Notes: generated from the letters alone by a model not told the origin. DNA of 64,000 nucleotides from Coffea arabica (GCF_036785885.1 NC_092317.1:5644501-5708500); one strand, 5' to 3'; counted from the stretch's first letter, positions 50,254 to 61,796 are shown. Translations and numbers: made by a program.

Positions 50254-52373
50254 CTAGAGTATAAACCTCTGTTGCGAGGCATCATATTTCCATTTGAAAG
50301 TAATCCTGGAAGTCCTGCTGCGAGAACTTGAGGCTTGATCCTTCGAATTTTCAACTGCTTCAGATGTGCCTACCTCGCAACGGATTAGCTGGTTTTCTGG
50401 ACCTGCATTACTGCCAAGTCCCTCCAGCTTTTCCAATGCCAACTGAGGTAAGACAATGACCAAAACGGGTACATTTTGGATAAAATTCCTAGACAGTCAA
50501 CCAGTAGTGTATAAAATCTTTAAGATAAAGAAAACCTGACCTTGCTCAGTTTGTCATGAATTATCATTCCCTGAACAAGAATTAACATCTATGTTAAGAA
50601 GAATGCATTGGAAAGAGCGAGAAGTCTGGCAATTATAGACCCCCCAAAAAAAAATGAATGTCTAAATAATTAATGGACAGAAAACCAGACCTCAATTTGC
50701 AGCTCATCAGTAATCTTGTTCTGCACAAGAATCGAAACAGAAATGTAAGCATGGAGAAGAGAGAAGAGGGGAGCCTATAATTCCAACATTTTAACGTTTA
50801 GAGAAAATCAAACAAAAAAAAAAATAATGCAGTTTGTTATCTCCAATTCATTTCAGAGATCCATTTCAGAGAAAGAATAGTTATATATGAAGGGGAGAAA
50901 CAGAAAGATATCCAAAGAACCGTACCTGATGCTCAGGATAGACGATCAGCTTCAAATCTTCCCAATGCTTCAGCTTCTTAACAAAAGCCTTCAATGTCAA
51001 AAGCCACTCAACAGAGTGTGCTCCAAACACAAAGCTGAAGTGAACTTGGAGATGATGTGAGGCACTGATTGGAAGAAAAGGCTCGTCGCAATTAACGCAT
51101 TCCAATAACTCCAAGTTTGGAGCATCAATTTGAGCAAATGACAGGTTACTGCAGTCTTTAAAGACCAGCCTCTTAAGAGTCTGGCTCGAAATCTTGAACT
51201 TCCCATAGCTCATGCAGTCATGTAATTCTAATGTCTCAATGAACGGAAGCTGAGATAATACGGTTGATAAGACATCGATGCATGCGCTACTCTTTCCATT
51301 AAATATCACTTCCTTCAAGGCTGGATTACAAGTTGCCCAATCAATAGTTTTAGGCCAGCCACTTTGGGGTGCTCCAAAATAGAATTTCTGCAGATTAGCC
51401 GCATCCATTCTGATAATGTCAACAATAGCACAGTTCACACACTCAAAATACTCCAGTCGAGGTAAATTTGGGATAGAGAGGAGCTTGTCTATTTTGCAGG
51501 ACCACATTTTCACACACTCAATCACAGGACATCCGCAGAGAAACCTTTCAAATAAAGATCTACCCACGAAACAAGAGTCACGGAAAGAAAGCCTCTGTAG
51601 CTGGGGAAGTTTAATCTCCAAACTACTCTCAAATGCACAATAACTCAAGCTCAACACTTTTAAACAGCTAGCAAGTACAAGAAATTGAGGAACACTGTAA
51701 TAAGACCGAGCAGAGCGACCGCTACTGCCATTATAAGAAGACCGAGCAGAGAGACCTCTAATGCGATTATAATGAGACCAAGCAGAGTGAGCACTAGTGC
51801 GATTTAAAGTGTCAACGCAAAGAAGAAGATCTTTAATATTCTTCTTCAATACAAGAGAAATCCATCCATCTAGTCTTGGAGCCAACAGATTTATATCAGG
51901 GAAGTCTATATGTAGATCAACTCTGAGTACATTAGACTCCATTTCGAGGCATTCTCGAACGGATTCTTCTATCATAAACAGGAAATCGAGATGTTCGCGT
52001 TCAACTTGTTGACTAAACCTTTCATCAGGAAGACCATGTCCGAATAAATCTTCCGAATCCGACTTTTCGTAAGTAAAATGCAAGGTAATGTAGGAATAAA
52101 TGGCGGAGATGCAATACCAAGCCTTGGACAGGATAGAGGTGCGAGCAACATCTCGAGCAGATAGAAACGAGCAAATATGATGGATCATCGATTCAGGCAA
52201 CCGGGAGAAGTTGCCAAGGCTCACATCATCCAGAGTTGTTCTTGTTTGCACCTCGTTTCCTATCAAAAACCAGCAAAAATGATAGATACATATTTCAACA
52301 ATTAATACTAGGTCCAAGAAATAGGGTCACGTTTTAAGATTTCACTAGGTTCCTAGTGAGTACCTGATTCCAT
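50254..52373 (-). CDS. F-box/leucine-rich-repeat (RNI-like) protein
   Basis: This is a probable substrate receptor of an SCF ubiquitin ligase; the substrate is unknown. Coding exons: 52373-52364, 52259-50926, 50720-50691, 50570-50541, 50442-50254; 1593 nt, 530 aa plus TAG, GT-AG throughout. Exon 1 is only 10 nt (MES plus one base). A 5'-UTR intron (53639-52415) is inferred from AG/GT sites, with leader exons 53640-about 53760 and 52374-52414. The F-box is at about residues 20-60 (RLPESMIHHICSFLSARDVA, then SILSKAWY). Irregular leucine-rich repeats follow (LKVLSLSYCAFE, LQRLSFRDS, LETLELHDC). Two 30-nt in-frame exons encode a short helical linker (NKITDELQIE, GMIIHDKLSK), then a basic, Ser-rich tail. 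Residues about 170-205 hold a three-unit 12-residue repeat. There is no clear FBD domain. The orthologue is not identified. Confidence 0.88.
51700..51800 (-). repeat. Coding 36-bp tandem repeat in the F-box gene
   Basis: Three imperfect units of 36 bp encode SAWSHYNRIRGL, SARSSYNGSSGR and SARSYYSVPQ between the F-box part and the leucine-rich repeats. The frame is kept. Low divergence between units suggests recent expansion. Confidence 0.75.
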
Positions 52374-53639
52374 GATGGACAGATATCAATAGAAACTTCA
52401 GCCACTCAAACCTCCTGCATCAGTAAGAATAACTTTAAGTGAAAAAAAATATGAATTAATTTTATATACATTAACAGTATATATGCTATCCAGTTTCAAT
52501 GTTATTTTATTTCATGCGTTCCGTCCAATATATGTTTCGGAAGTTAATAAAAAGTTATTTGATTACATCCTTTAGTTATTTTGACTGAAAAAAGAAAAGA
52601 AATTTTAAAAATAAAAATTAATTCTGCCCTTCATTTTGCGACAAACACCAAGGCCTCCGTTAACGGTTATTTGGAAAAAAGAAAAAAAACCGGTTCCGCG
52701 AGGGCAAAGCTGGCATATTAACAAGTTTAAACCAACGACTTTCTTTCCCGCGAGTTTTCTTAGGAACGCAAACTAAATCATCAACGACTTTCATTCCCGC
52801 GTTTTCTTAGGAACGGCAAAATAAATTAGTATTGTTTTTTTCTGTATAGAAGGATTTCTTCCTCTCAATTCTTCTCCAGTGATACTCCCAGTTCCCAAAC
52901 TGACACAACAACTCCTATTGGAGCATTTAGAGATTATAGCATAATGACAAGAAAAAAAAGAAATTGGAGGAAAAAAAATTAAAGACATGGAAAGAGCAAA
53001 ATTTGGCTTTGGCATGTGGTTGAAGAATGAATGAGAGGAAGTGTTTATCAAAATCATGATCCTAGGAGAAAAGGGTTGGGAGTTTTTGAGGCAAGGGGTT
53101 GTTCTTTTTGTGGGGGAGGAACAATTAATCTTAAATCAAACTTGAACATAAAAAACAGATGCAGAAATATAGAAAAAGAACACAAGAAACTACCATTTGT
53201 AACAATTTGAAACAGATTTAGAGTAATTCTAACACATGCAAGTTCGGCAATTATGAAACTTGCAGTTTGTTGGATCAAAGGAATTTAAAGAAATAATCCA
53301 AGAATTTTGTGATCCAAATTACACAAATATGTTGGAAATATCAATTCTAATGCTATAAACTTAAGATTGAATTGAACCATACATTAAATTACATGCATGT
53401 TGAAGCTTCTATGATCAGCTTCTCTCAAATGCTTCTATGATCAATTCTAATGCAAGTTCCCATTGGAATTGTTTATGGATTAATTTCTGTAATTAAAAAC
53501 AAGTTTTCCAATCCGAATCAAGATGATCAACATATAGTTAGCTGCAAACTACGTTATGACCTTAGGTTGCATTTGGTCGTGGATTAATTTCTGTAATAAA
53601 AACCAAAAGTTTTCTAAATCCAGATGAAGAAGAGAATAC

Positions 53640-53760
53640 CTGCAAGAACTGATGTGGTGACCAGAGGAAGCGGTGGGTGGCCCAAGAGAGGAGGTGTGAA
53701 TTGTCTTTCTGATCAGATGGGAGAAATTAGAGGAGGAGAGAATATGCAGTGAGAGTGAAA
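53640..53760 (-). other. Probable 5'-UTR exon of the F-box gene
   Basis: On the minus strand a pyrimidine-rich stretch ends in TTCTTGCAG followed by GTATTC, a good donor. The matching acceptor (CTGATGCAG, exon resuming at 52414) lies 41 nt before the start codon. The 5' limit is a guess. Leader introns of this size are common in plant genes. Confidence 0.5.
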
Positions 53761-55062
53761 GCTTTAGAAATATACTTGAAAGTTTACAAATTACATTCTG
53801 AATTTGATTGATTGATCACGACAACTTTTTATTTCTTTGGCAAAAATCTGAGAGGTGTGAAGAGCAGCAGAAATTGAAGAAAAATTGTGCTAACTTTTTC
53901 TTTGTATTTCAGGGTGTAAAAGGTTGATGGCTTTGGACTTTTCTTTCACCATGCAGTAATGCACAGCCAACTTTGTTTAAAGTCCTATCTAGAAACTTTA
54001 ACGGTTACTTGCTGCAAATATTTTTTTGAGTCCTGATTTCTAGTTTTCTTCTTTTGTTTCCCTTTTCTTCTTTTGGTCACCTATTCTTTTTCCTTATAAA
54101 TTAGAAATGGTTTGTGCAAAAAAAAATTTCTTGGTCCACTAATATATATATATATATTTTTTTTTACAATTTCACGTAAATTGCTTCTTAAGAAGAAGCC
54201 ATGCCCAAAGAACTAAAAAGGTCATTGTGTAGATGTTTGTGTGATTTGTGAGTGCTTTTATCTGGTGGTGTTTGATGGTTACTCTAGTCAGATTATGCTG
54301 AGAGTCAAATTAGTTTCATGAAGGTAAAGAGAAAAGCAAACTCTTGAAAAAGACAATTTAACCATTGAAACTATCTGTATCCAATCTAATCTGCGTATAT
54401 CGATATACCCTCTTTAGAACTATATGATTTGTATCCAATCTAATCTATGTATATCGATATACCCTCTTTAACCATTGAAACTATCTGTATTTCAATCCAA
54501 TCTGTGTATATCTATATAGTTTCTCCCCTTTTCAAGTGACACCATTATTTGGCTCTTAGTTTTTTGTTATTTCCATGATACCCTCACTTCTCATATCCAA
54601 GTTCATATGTTTTAATTGGGATAATAATTACTAAAATGAAACTGTCCTCTTCTAAAGTTCATTGCACCATATTATAAGACAAAAATGAAAAAGGAGAAAC
54701 AAAAAAGGCCATTGCAATGAGAGACATCTTAAGACACTTAAAGATAGACTTCAAAAAATCCTATGATCCCTTTTGGGTACCATTTCTTTAGTTTGTATCT
54801 CTCATTAAATAAAATAATTTAAATATTTAACCATGCTTAATTTAATGGTCTATAACACTTTTGTCATCATCCAACGGGAAACTTCACTCGTGAGTGTGAT
54901 ACCCAAAAGACACCGTAGAATCTCCAAAAAATTGCAACTCATTTATATTTATTGATTATTAATTTGATTTTTTTTATTCGAAACGTAACAATACTTGTTA
55001 CTAGCTAGGAGTTAGGGCCCACAATAAAGAATAGAATGACAAAAGCAGTGATGAAAGCATTA
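53761..55062. other. Intergenic, F-box upstream region to U1 copy 2
   Basis: This contains the likely F-box promoter and AT-rich sequence with a short tandem array at 54361-54521. An inverted pair of ends (CCCTTTTGGGTACCA at about 54769 and GATACCCAAAAGACA at about 54899) may mark another small element. No gene is recognisable. Confidence 0.5.
54361..54521. repeat. Three-copy tandem repeat with ATATCGATATACCCTC
   Basis: Units of 50-57 bp share ATCCAATCTAATCT, GTATATCGATATACC and CTCTTTA. The first two are nearly identical over 40 bp and the third is more diverged. It is noncoding. Confidence 0.75.
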
Positions 55063-55113
55063 TCCCACATCGGAACACACAAGAGACGGCAAACCTTGTA
55101 ACGCATACTTAAA
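55063..55113 (+). promoter_or_regulatory. USE and TATA box of U1 snRNA gene 2
   Basis: The USE TCCCACATCG is at 55063-55072 and a degenerate TATA box TACTTAAA begins at 55106. The spacing is again 33 bp, and the distance from TATA start to transcript start is again 32 bp, identical to copy 1. The weaker TATA box might lower output. Confidence 0.9.
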
Positions 55114-55137
55114 TGTTTATGGAAGCTACTGGGAAAC

Positions 55138-55301
55138 ATACTTACCTGGACGGGGTCAATGGGTGATCAAGAAGGTCCATAGCCTAGGTTGGTGACCTCC
55201 ATTGCACTTAGGAGGGGTGCCCGCCTAAGGTCAGCCCAAGTTGGTTGAGCCTACGTCATAATTTGTTATGGTGGGGGCCTGCGTTCGCGCGGCCCCTGTC
55301 C
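55138..55301 (+). ncRNA. U1: U1 snRNA, copy 2
   Basis: This 164-nt copy has the same 5' end (ATACTTACCTG), U1-70K loop (GATCAAGAAG at 55165-55174) and U1A loop (ATTGCAC at 55201-55207) as copy 1, and differs from it at about eleven positions. Two changes turn stem-loop I pairs into G-U wobbles (ATGGGT/GTCCAT), so the fold is kept. Near the Sm site it reads AATTTGTTATGG where copy 1 reads AATTTGTGACAG. A variant U1 is plausible; loss of function is not shown. Confidence 0.93.
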
Positions 55302-55364
55302 AATTCTTAATTGTAAACCATTTTCTTGTAACTGTGTGGGCTTTGAGGCTCTTAATTGCCGGAT

Positions 55365-55755
55365 GCTCCCTCCTAAAAAATCCTTCTATTAAATGGAGTA
55401 TGACTAATACATTAAATACAGCGATTAATTAGCTTTACAACAAATGAATTACATTAAATGGAGTGTAACTACTTAGCTTTACAATAAATAAATTAGGTTA
55501 TATTCAATAATAACTTACAGTAAATAAGGGCATTTTAGAGAAATTACAAATTAACTACATATACATTCATAATTGGAAAGTGGACTACAATTTAAGATAG
55601 ATGAAGAAGGAAAACAAGTTTATAAAACAAGTCTGGGGCATTTTAGAGAAATTACAAATTAAATATATCAACATTTTTCAATTGAAGATTGGATTATAAT
55701 TTGAGATGGCTGTAAAAAAAAAAAAAAAAAAACTGTCAAAATGGTACGGAGGCAG
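55365..55755. mobile_element. Stowaway-like MITE with right end, internal duplication
   Basis: It ends in AATGGTACGGAGGCAG before TA, the inverse of the CTCCGTCC-type end seen at 48868. The left edge GCTCCCTCC near 55365 is a degenerate partner. Inside, a unit beginning GGGCATTTTAGAGAAATTAC occurs twice (about 55528 and 55638), followed each time by related ATTGGAAAGTGGACTACAAT-like sequence. It lies directly downstream of U1 copy 2 and codes for nothing. Confidence 0.6.
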
Positions 55756-58221
55756 TATAAATATCAATTTCTTGTTGGAAGAAATTATGTGAGTTTCAAT
55801 GTCGGACTCGGAGAGCACACATAGAAGGCAGCTTTAACAAGAAAAAACCAATGTCATTATTCTATTTTGTCAATTATTCAATCAAGTAACAATCTATGTG
55901 CCATAACTTATTCAATATGATTTCATCAAGGCAATGATATATTAAATAAAAAAAAAATCAAAATATGCTGGTAATGTAAAGACCTTTGTTTCTTTGCATG
56001 GTAGAGTTAAAGTTTAGGAATAATCAATCCCCTTCTGATGCTTACTGGAGATCCCAAAGAGAATGCATGTGGTACCTTTTTAACACTCGGATCACGTAAT
56101 GATGAGACAGAATATGGTAAAGGTTTGAAATCCATTGGTCCTTAATACAAACTACAAGAAACGCAGGTCCCATTTAAATTGAATAGCTACAAATGTAGAA
56201 ATAATCACGCCCATGACATCCAACCCCTAATAAAGGTCTCAGCGGCTCTGGTGGATTCTCAAATCTTTCATTTAAGTTATGAAGGAGTTGGTGGATGGAA
56301 TCACGACTAAGATGAAGAAGGAACTGTTCTTAAATGAAGTGGATATGCATCGTAGTCCATCATTTGGTCCAGTTCCAGCCTTCAAATTCAATTAGTAGGC
56401 AATCAGGCACCCAGCATTAATCAATCCAACTCCAAAATAAAATAGGATCAAAAGGCATTCGAACTCAGAATTAACTTAATTCATACTTACCTCTAAAACA
56501 TGTCAATCGAATATTTTGTGATTTAGATCTAAATCAGATTTTACCTAGAGCCACGTATATATATATATATAATAATCAAATATCCTATGGCAATTGGATC
56601 GAATATAGGAAGAATTCATAACTATTAGATTAAATAATATGCTCTTAATCTAAGAAAACACCATCTAATCTCACCTATCTATTGCGCGCCTCTCGCCTTT
56701 GACTCCCACTCTATCTCATTTCAACTTATTGAATGTTAATTTCATTATTTAAAAACAAAAATTAGATGGCATTTATGTTATTTTTGAACTGTATATATTT
56801 TTAAAATATTTTTGCTTTAGTTCTTTACTGTATGTTTAGAAAAATACCTACAGATACCCATTAGATACCTAAACCCATGAGGATTTGGGTTCGAATTTAT
56901 TTTTCAAACCTATAAGGATTTCAAAATTTGGGTTTGAGTGTAACTAAATTTAATATGTTTGGATTTGGATCAAAGGGATCCAATCCAAATCCTACCTATT
57001 GATATGCCTATCCCCCTCCTTGTGTTTGAACTGACATAATGGCTTAATATCTTGAACTTTTTTGACTAATAATTTTCTGACCTTTGATTACGTAAAAGTG
57101 GCCAATATTTTGTGAACGAAGACCCGATTTAGCCAGGCTCGTCTACTCCGGCAAGTTGAATATCCACTGAAAATCAATAGCATTTGATAGCAAAAGGGAA
57201 ATCAACTGGAAAGCAAGTCGATGGAAAGGGATACAAGTTTACAATAGCCAGCCATGCAAGTTGCCACCCAAACAAATGACGAGAATGGTTCCAAAATGAT
57301 CAAGAATCCATGTAACATCACATCACAACACAAGAAAACGACTCCCAAACCGAAAACCACATGGTGTGGTTGCATCAGAACTTTCACCTATTGTGGTAGC
57401 TATGGACTGCGGTCTTGTTTTGAATAATCTAAATAGAGATCAAAATATACAGTGTAATCCTCGAGAAACAGACATTATTGTGATGTAGGCCAGAGCCAGT
57501 GGCTGTTACATTCTTGTTCGGTCTATTAAGCTATAGTGATTATCAAATCAACAATTACTACTTTTTGTGTCGATGGAACATGCATGAAAAAGTTGCAGAA
57601 ACGCATCAGTAACATGGCAAGTCGCAATCGCTTATACAAGGGAGACAGAATCCACATATTTTCTTCCCTTCAATCCTCAGTTTTCAGTAGGGTCCAAAGT
57701 TTCTTCACGTGATCGTTAGAAATTTGTTCCAAGGATTGATGAGAGCAGCGTTACCTGTTACGTATGTTTGAAAGTTCTAAGCTTACACTTTTTTTTTTTT
57801 TTTGGAAGAACTTTGATGAATTAATCTTTATTACATCAACTGTTGATACATGTTTTAGGTTAATTAATGTATACATGAGATTCACTGGTGTACAATTTAT
57901 CAGTATATCAAAAATTAGTACAATTATCATTTGCCTAAAATTAGTTATCACAAATCTTCCATAATTTTAAACCCTTTTTTGAAATAAATAAACATCGACA
58001 CTAAATACTGTGCATTGTCGTGCTGACATTCCGTTGCTAATTTGATAAAAATAAGGACTCGATCTAAGCTCTTCAACGTTTTGAATATCACTCTTAATCT
58101 ATTAGTATAATATAAATGTACAATTCATATAAATAATAGAATCCAAGTTATTTGAGATTCTAGTTTTATCAGTATTAAATCCTAATTGAATTTTAATTCC
58201 AAGAAACAGCTATATATAGCC
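55756..58221. other. Intergenic, mostly featureless
   Basis: This is AT-rich sequence. A T17 run at about 57789-57805 might be the poly-A end of an old retroposon on the minus strand, but no family sequence or target-site duplication was found beside it. An ATATAT run occurs near 56555-56570. No gene is supported. The part next to 58222 is the 3' region of the ASPG1-like gene. Confidence 0.5.
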
Positions 58222-59700
58222 TTAGCATTTATCCGGGCTGACACCAATTAGTTTCTTGGCCAAATCATAACTGATGCGCGTCTCTTGCTGCTGTATACTA
58301 CCAATGATGGAAATTGAGTCTGAAGGAGCGAAAGCGAAGCAGAACTTGCCCCTGGAATCAACTGGGATTAGGCAATTTTTCGACTTCAACAACCACGTTT
58401 TCCCACCCGAAAAATGAAACGACACAGTTGGAACCTCCACTTCATCAGGGATAGAGGACAAATCATAACATGTATCAAACAGAGAATAACCACTCGTGGG
58501 ATGTAGGTTCTTAGCATGCTTAGCGAAAGTGTCACGCAGGGACTCGTATGCCGGAGGCACTAGTCGAGTCACTATTGTTCCCGAGTCAACCATAACTCCC
58601 CCGGTTCCGTCACTTCCAACCTGAAAAACCGAGGGTTGAATCGGCAATTTTGCTCCAGCGACACTAATTCCCACGAGATCTACATAAAAGTATATATCGA
58701 ATTTCGGGTTATAAACCATTGGAATAATGATTGAGCCACTAGGTGGAGTTGAGTTGAACTCGAGAGTTGAAGATGAATGGGAGTCCATATCCACGAGACA
58801 ATACGAAAACGACGTGGCTTTAATTTGTGAAGGAAATGACAGCGATCCAACTCCTAACCCGATTAAACCGGCTGATCCAGAAAATAACCCCTCATTATCA
58901 TGCCCGCATCCGACAGCAACATTGCTAACTGAACCGGACCTCCCAAACGTCACCGTTTCCGTGCCAAAGTCCCCATGCGTAAATGACCCATCCCCATAAG
59001 ACACGTAATAATGACACATGTCATCAGTGCAACCGTTGATTTTAAGGGAATTACACTCTCGGGAAGAGCATGATAGGGTATTAAAAGTGGATGATCCGGA
59101 CGGGTTAAAAATCGGGTCGGACTGTTGGTAACAAAAGTCACAAGGCTGGCACTGGAGCCAGCTAACGTCGCTTCCAGTGTCTATGGACATGAAGAATTCT
59201 TTAACGGGTCGGCCCAACCCGACCCTGGCTAAGTACTCAAAGGTTCCCTGGCTTTCCCCTGAGGTTACTGGGGATTGCAGGTCCTCGGGTTGGATGAGCC
59301 TTTGATGAACGGTTTGAGAAATAGAGAGTTGAAGCTTGTGGTTGATGGAGTTGACTCGAGCTGAGTCGTAGGCTAGTCGGGATATTGTGAGTGCAGAATA
59401 GTTTTGGTGGTGGGGTTTCACCACAGAAATGCGTGGATGGAGAGAAACTGAGAATACGGATGAATTAGCAGCGGAGGCGGCGGCGGTAATGGTGGGGGAC
59501 GGAGGAGTCGTTTTTGAGAAGACTTGAAGAGTTTTATGAATGGACGCAGCCACGTTAAGGACTTGAAACTGTTGGTTTTCTTCTTGTTTTTGAGGAAGAG
59601 AATAAACAAGAGACGAGTGGCAGATGGAGAAGAGGATTAAAATGAAGAAGAGGAAGAAGAACAAGGCATTGAAAGTGGAGGGTGTTTTAGTTGGAGCCAT
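58222..59700 (-). CDS. ASPG1: Secreted aspartic protease, ASPG1-like
   Basis: This is an intronless 492-residue pepsin-family (A1, nepenthesin-like) protease. ASPG1 of Arabidopsis (At3g18490, about 500 aa, also a single exon) acts in guard cells in ABA-dependent drought avoidance and in seed germination. Residues 12-35 form a hydrophobic signal peptide. A propeptide-like region runs to about 150. Asp174 sits in SIDTGSDVSW and Asp372 in MVDSGTIVTR; the flap tyrosine is in YGDGS at about 235. The plant-specific insert is replaced by a cysteine-rich nepenthesin-type insert (CQPCDFCYQQ, CSSRECNSL, CTDDMC). The C-terminus ends KLIGVSPDKC, typical of the group. The start ATG is the first in frame after a TATA box at 59779-59785. 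Only about 20-25% sequence kinship to the other protease in this window is expected; they belong to different subfamilies. Confidence 0.93.
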   Translation of the reverse strand: MAPTKTPSTFNALFFFLFFILILFSICHSSLVYSLPQKQEENQQFQVLNVAASIHKTLQVFSKTTPPSPTITAAASAANSSVFSVSLHPRISVVKPHHQNYSALTISRLAYDSARVNSINHKLQLSISQTVHQRLIQPEDLQSPVTSGESQGTFEYLARVGLGRPVKEFFMSIDTGSDVSWLQCQPCDFCYQQSDPIFNPSGSSTFNTLSCSSRECNSLKINGCTDDMCHYYVSYGDGSFTHGDFGTETVTFGRSGSVSNVAVGCGHDNEGLFSGSAGLIGLGVGSLSFPSQIKATSFSYCLVDMDSHSSSTLEFNSTPPSGSIIIPMVYNPKFDIYFYVDLVGISVAGAKLPIQPSVFQVGSDGTGGVMVDSGTIVTRLVPPAYESLRDTFAKHAKNLHPTSGYSLFDTCYDLSSIPDEVEVPTVSFHFSGGKTWLLKSKNCLIPVDSRGKFCFAFAPSDSISIIGSIQQQETRISYDLAKKLIGVSPDKC

Positions 59701-59778
59701 TGTGGGTTTGTGGGGGGGAGGTTTCTGGTTTCCTTGGGACAGAATGCACAGGAGGGAAGCAATGAGAAATGGACTTGC

Positions 59779-59785
59779 TTTATAG
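59779..59785 (-). promoter_or_regulatory. Probable TATA box of the ASPG1-like gene
   Basis: On the minus strand CCTATAAAGC lies about 80 bp before the start codon, giving a leader of about 50 nt. Confidence 0.6.
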
Positions 59786-60414
59786 GCAACTAGACATGCA
59801 TGTATGATAATTCACAATATGCAAGTAAAGCACAAGAATAGTAAGGCACTGGCCTCTGGAGCAAAACAAATTATTGCATGGCTCCTGTAAAATTTCTATC
59901 CTGATAGTGGTAGTAGTAAAATTCTTGTATGATATGTCAAAATATCCTTTATAAACAGACATAAGCGACAGATGCAAAAGATTCACATGCCGCAGACATC
60001 CAACCTAAAAGTAACCACATTAGGGGCAATCAGGGACCAAAGTTGGTGAGGTACAAAGCAAAATTTGGAATGGTGCCTCATCTAAGGTCTAGACAAAACC
60101 TAAATGAATTACAGCCCATGCCACAACTTGTGTGTTATTAGGCGCCAACTTAGAGCTGATTGTGAAGGTCCAACTACTTGAGTTGATGGTGCCGTAGCAC
60201 AATAACTGTTAGGATGGACAAAATATATGACAAGTATTTGTACTTATGGAGCAAAGCATGCCTTACTGCAGCTAATCCCCAAATGTTAAAACTGTTTCTT
60301 TTCAAGAAATTTCCAATTTGATGATGAATTTTAAAAAGTTTCTGCAAAAGGAGTATTTTAAGTGTAGACTTTCGTCAAGGGTCTTCACAATTGTAAAATG
60401 TAAACTGAATGAAT

Positions 60415-60544
60415 TCGCATTTGACAAATGCGATGTCCCCTAGAATTTTCAATCCACAAAAAGGAAAAAAAAAAAAAGAATTACTTCAGACCTCGCATTT
60501 GGCAAATGCGAGGTCAAGTAACCTCGCATTTAACCTATGCGAGG
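60415..60544. repeat. Cluster of three related palindromic hairpins
   Basis: Three hairpins share the word TCGCATTT: 60415-60433 (arms TCGCATTTG/CAAATGCGA, one-base centre), 60489-60515 (arms GACCTCGCATTTG/CAAATGCGAGGTC, one-base centre, perfect over 13 bp), and 60522-60544 (arms CCTCGCAT/ATGCGAGG, 7-base loop). The family and role are not recognised. Confidence 0.8.
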
Positions 60545-61120
60545 CAGGAACCCTTTATATTTCAATCCAAGGCTCATGCGTTTCTTTTCTTTTCTTTTCT
60601 TTTTTGCAAAATTAAGCAGGCTGTTTTTTTCAGAGTGTGGATTTTGTTTTTTGTTTTGTAAAATTATGGAGGACGAATTTGTAGGTTATTAAGCGATTGC
60701 CAAAAAAAATCCATTAATCTTGAGTTTCACGTTAAAACCATACTGAATGATTATTGATGTAATCAAGAGTAAATCATTATTTTAGCATTTATGCAATGTT
60801 TAAAGAAGATATTAACTAAGCACTAATATTACTTAATTGGACAGATGCTTCCACATACTTCAGTAATTCAACAAAATTGGTACCCCAAATGCCATAAACA
60901 AGCTCAATAGCTCCTCTTATCATACCAAGCTTTCTTAAAAGAAATTTCGGAGTTCAAATTTTCCTTCATGGAGGATTTTTTTTTTTTAAACTTTGAACTA
61001 GGTATCATCCTCAATATCGCATAAAATACGACTAACAATCACTGAAGAAGTCATTGCTTTTCTTATCAATCTTCACTAAATTGTTTTCTTTTTCCACGGT
61101 TAAACAGAAAGGGACATTTT

Positions 61121-61146
61121 CTCTCTCTCTCTCTCTCTCTCTCTCT
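61121..61146. repeat. (CT)n microsatellite
   Basis: Thirteen CT units, followed closely by a T run, in noncoding sequence. Confidence 0.9.
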
Positions 61147-61440
61147 GCTTTTTTTTTTTTTAATGGCAAACTCCATTCATAGATGAGGGATGCTAACCTT
61201 TTATTTTATTAAACCATAAAGTAAATAAACATTACAAGAGTTTGGAATGAGAATACGTGACCTGAATATAATCATGACAACTACTACGAAATGGCTAGCT
61301 AAAAAGAATCTATGTAAACACATATGTACCATCTAATAGCACGCTTTCTGAAAGAAGTCATCTATGCTCTATCTAAAGAAAATGATCATCGAGCTAGAGC
61401 TAGAAGAGAGTCCAAGGAAGTGTGTATCAGCTATGAGAAG

Positions 61441-61796
61441 ATTTTTTTTTTTTTACGTAAAAAGGGATTTTATTGAATAGAACATGAATGTACACAAGAG
61501 CAGAGGAATCTGCAACACAAAAGTACTTCTACAACCAATTAAGCAATACAATAGTACTACTACAATGAACTAAACTCCAATTAAGCAGACTATAGAGCCT
61601 CTTGTGCATGAATAGTTTTGGCAGAGATATCCCAGAATTCTTTCTTATTTAACTCTTTTAATGCCGTCTTTACCTCTTTCAGTTTCAAACAGAAAGTCCT
61701 CATAGGGTCACCTTGAAATTCAGTACGCCATGCCTTATGAAGTAGCCGAGGGAAATCATTGTGAGACATCCAAAATCCATGAAATTTGAAAGGCTT
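61441..61796 (-). mobile_element. Truncated, internally deleted L1-type LINE
   Basis: This minus-strand insertion is flanked by the 12-bp direct repeat AGCTATGAGAAG (61429-61440 and 61797-61808). Read on the minus strand it starts with KPFKFHGFWMSHNDF, continues through KLKEVKTALKELNKKEFWD, the linker between endonuclease and reverse transcriptase in plant L1 ORF2, stops at 61590, and then goes at once into a 3' end (TGTACATTCATGTTC, AATAAAATCCC, poly-A). It is 5' truncated, and the whole reverse transcriptase part is missing, so it carries an internal deletion as well. It cannot move by itself. Confidence 0.85.

Noticed and set aside
54765-54915. Inverted pair CCCTTTTGGGTACCA / GATACCCAAAAGACA suggesting a MITE
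   Set aside because: Arms are imperfect and no target-site duplication was visible; kept only as a remark on the interval.
57789-57830. T run with LINE-like flank, a possible retroposon 3' end
   Set aside because: No family-specific sequence and no flanking direct repeat could be found.
58727-58999. Open frame of 90 codons on the plus strand
   Set aside because: Antisense shadow of the ASPG1-like coding sequence.
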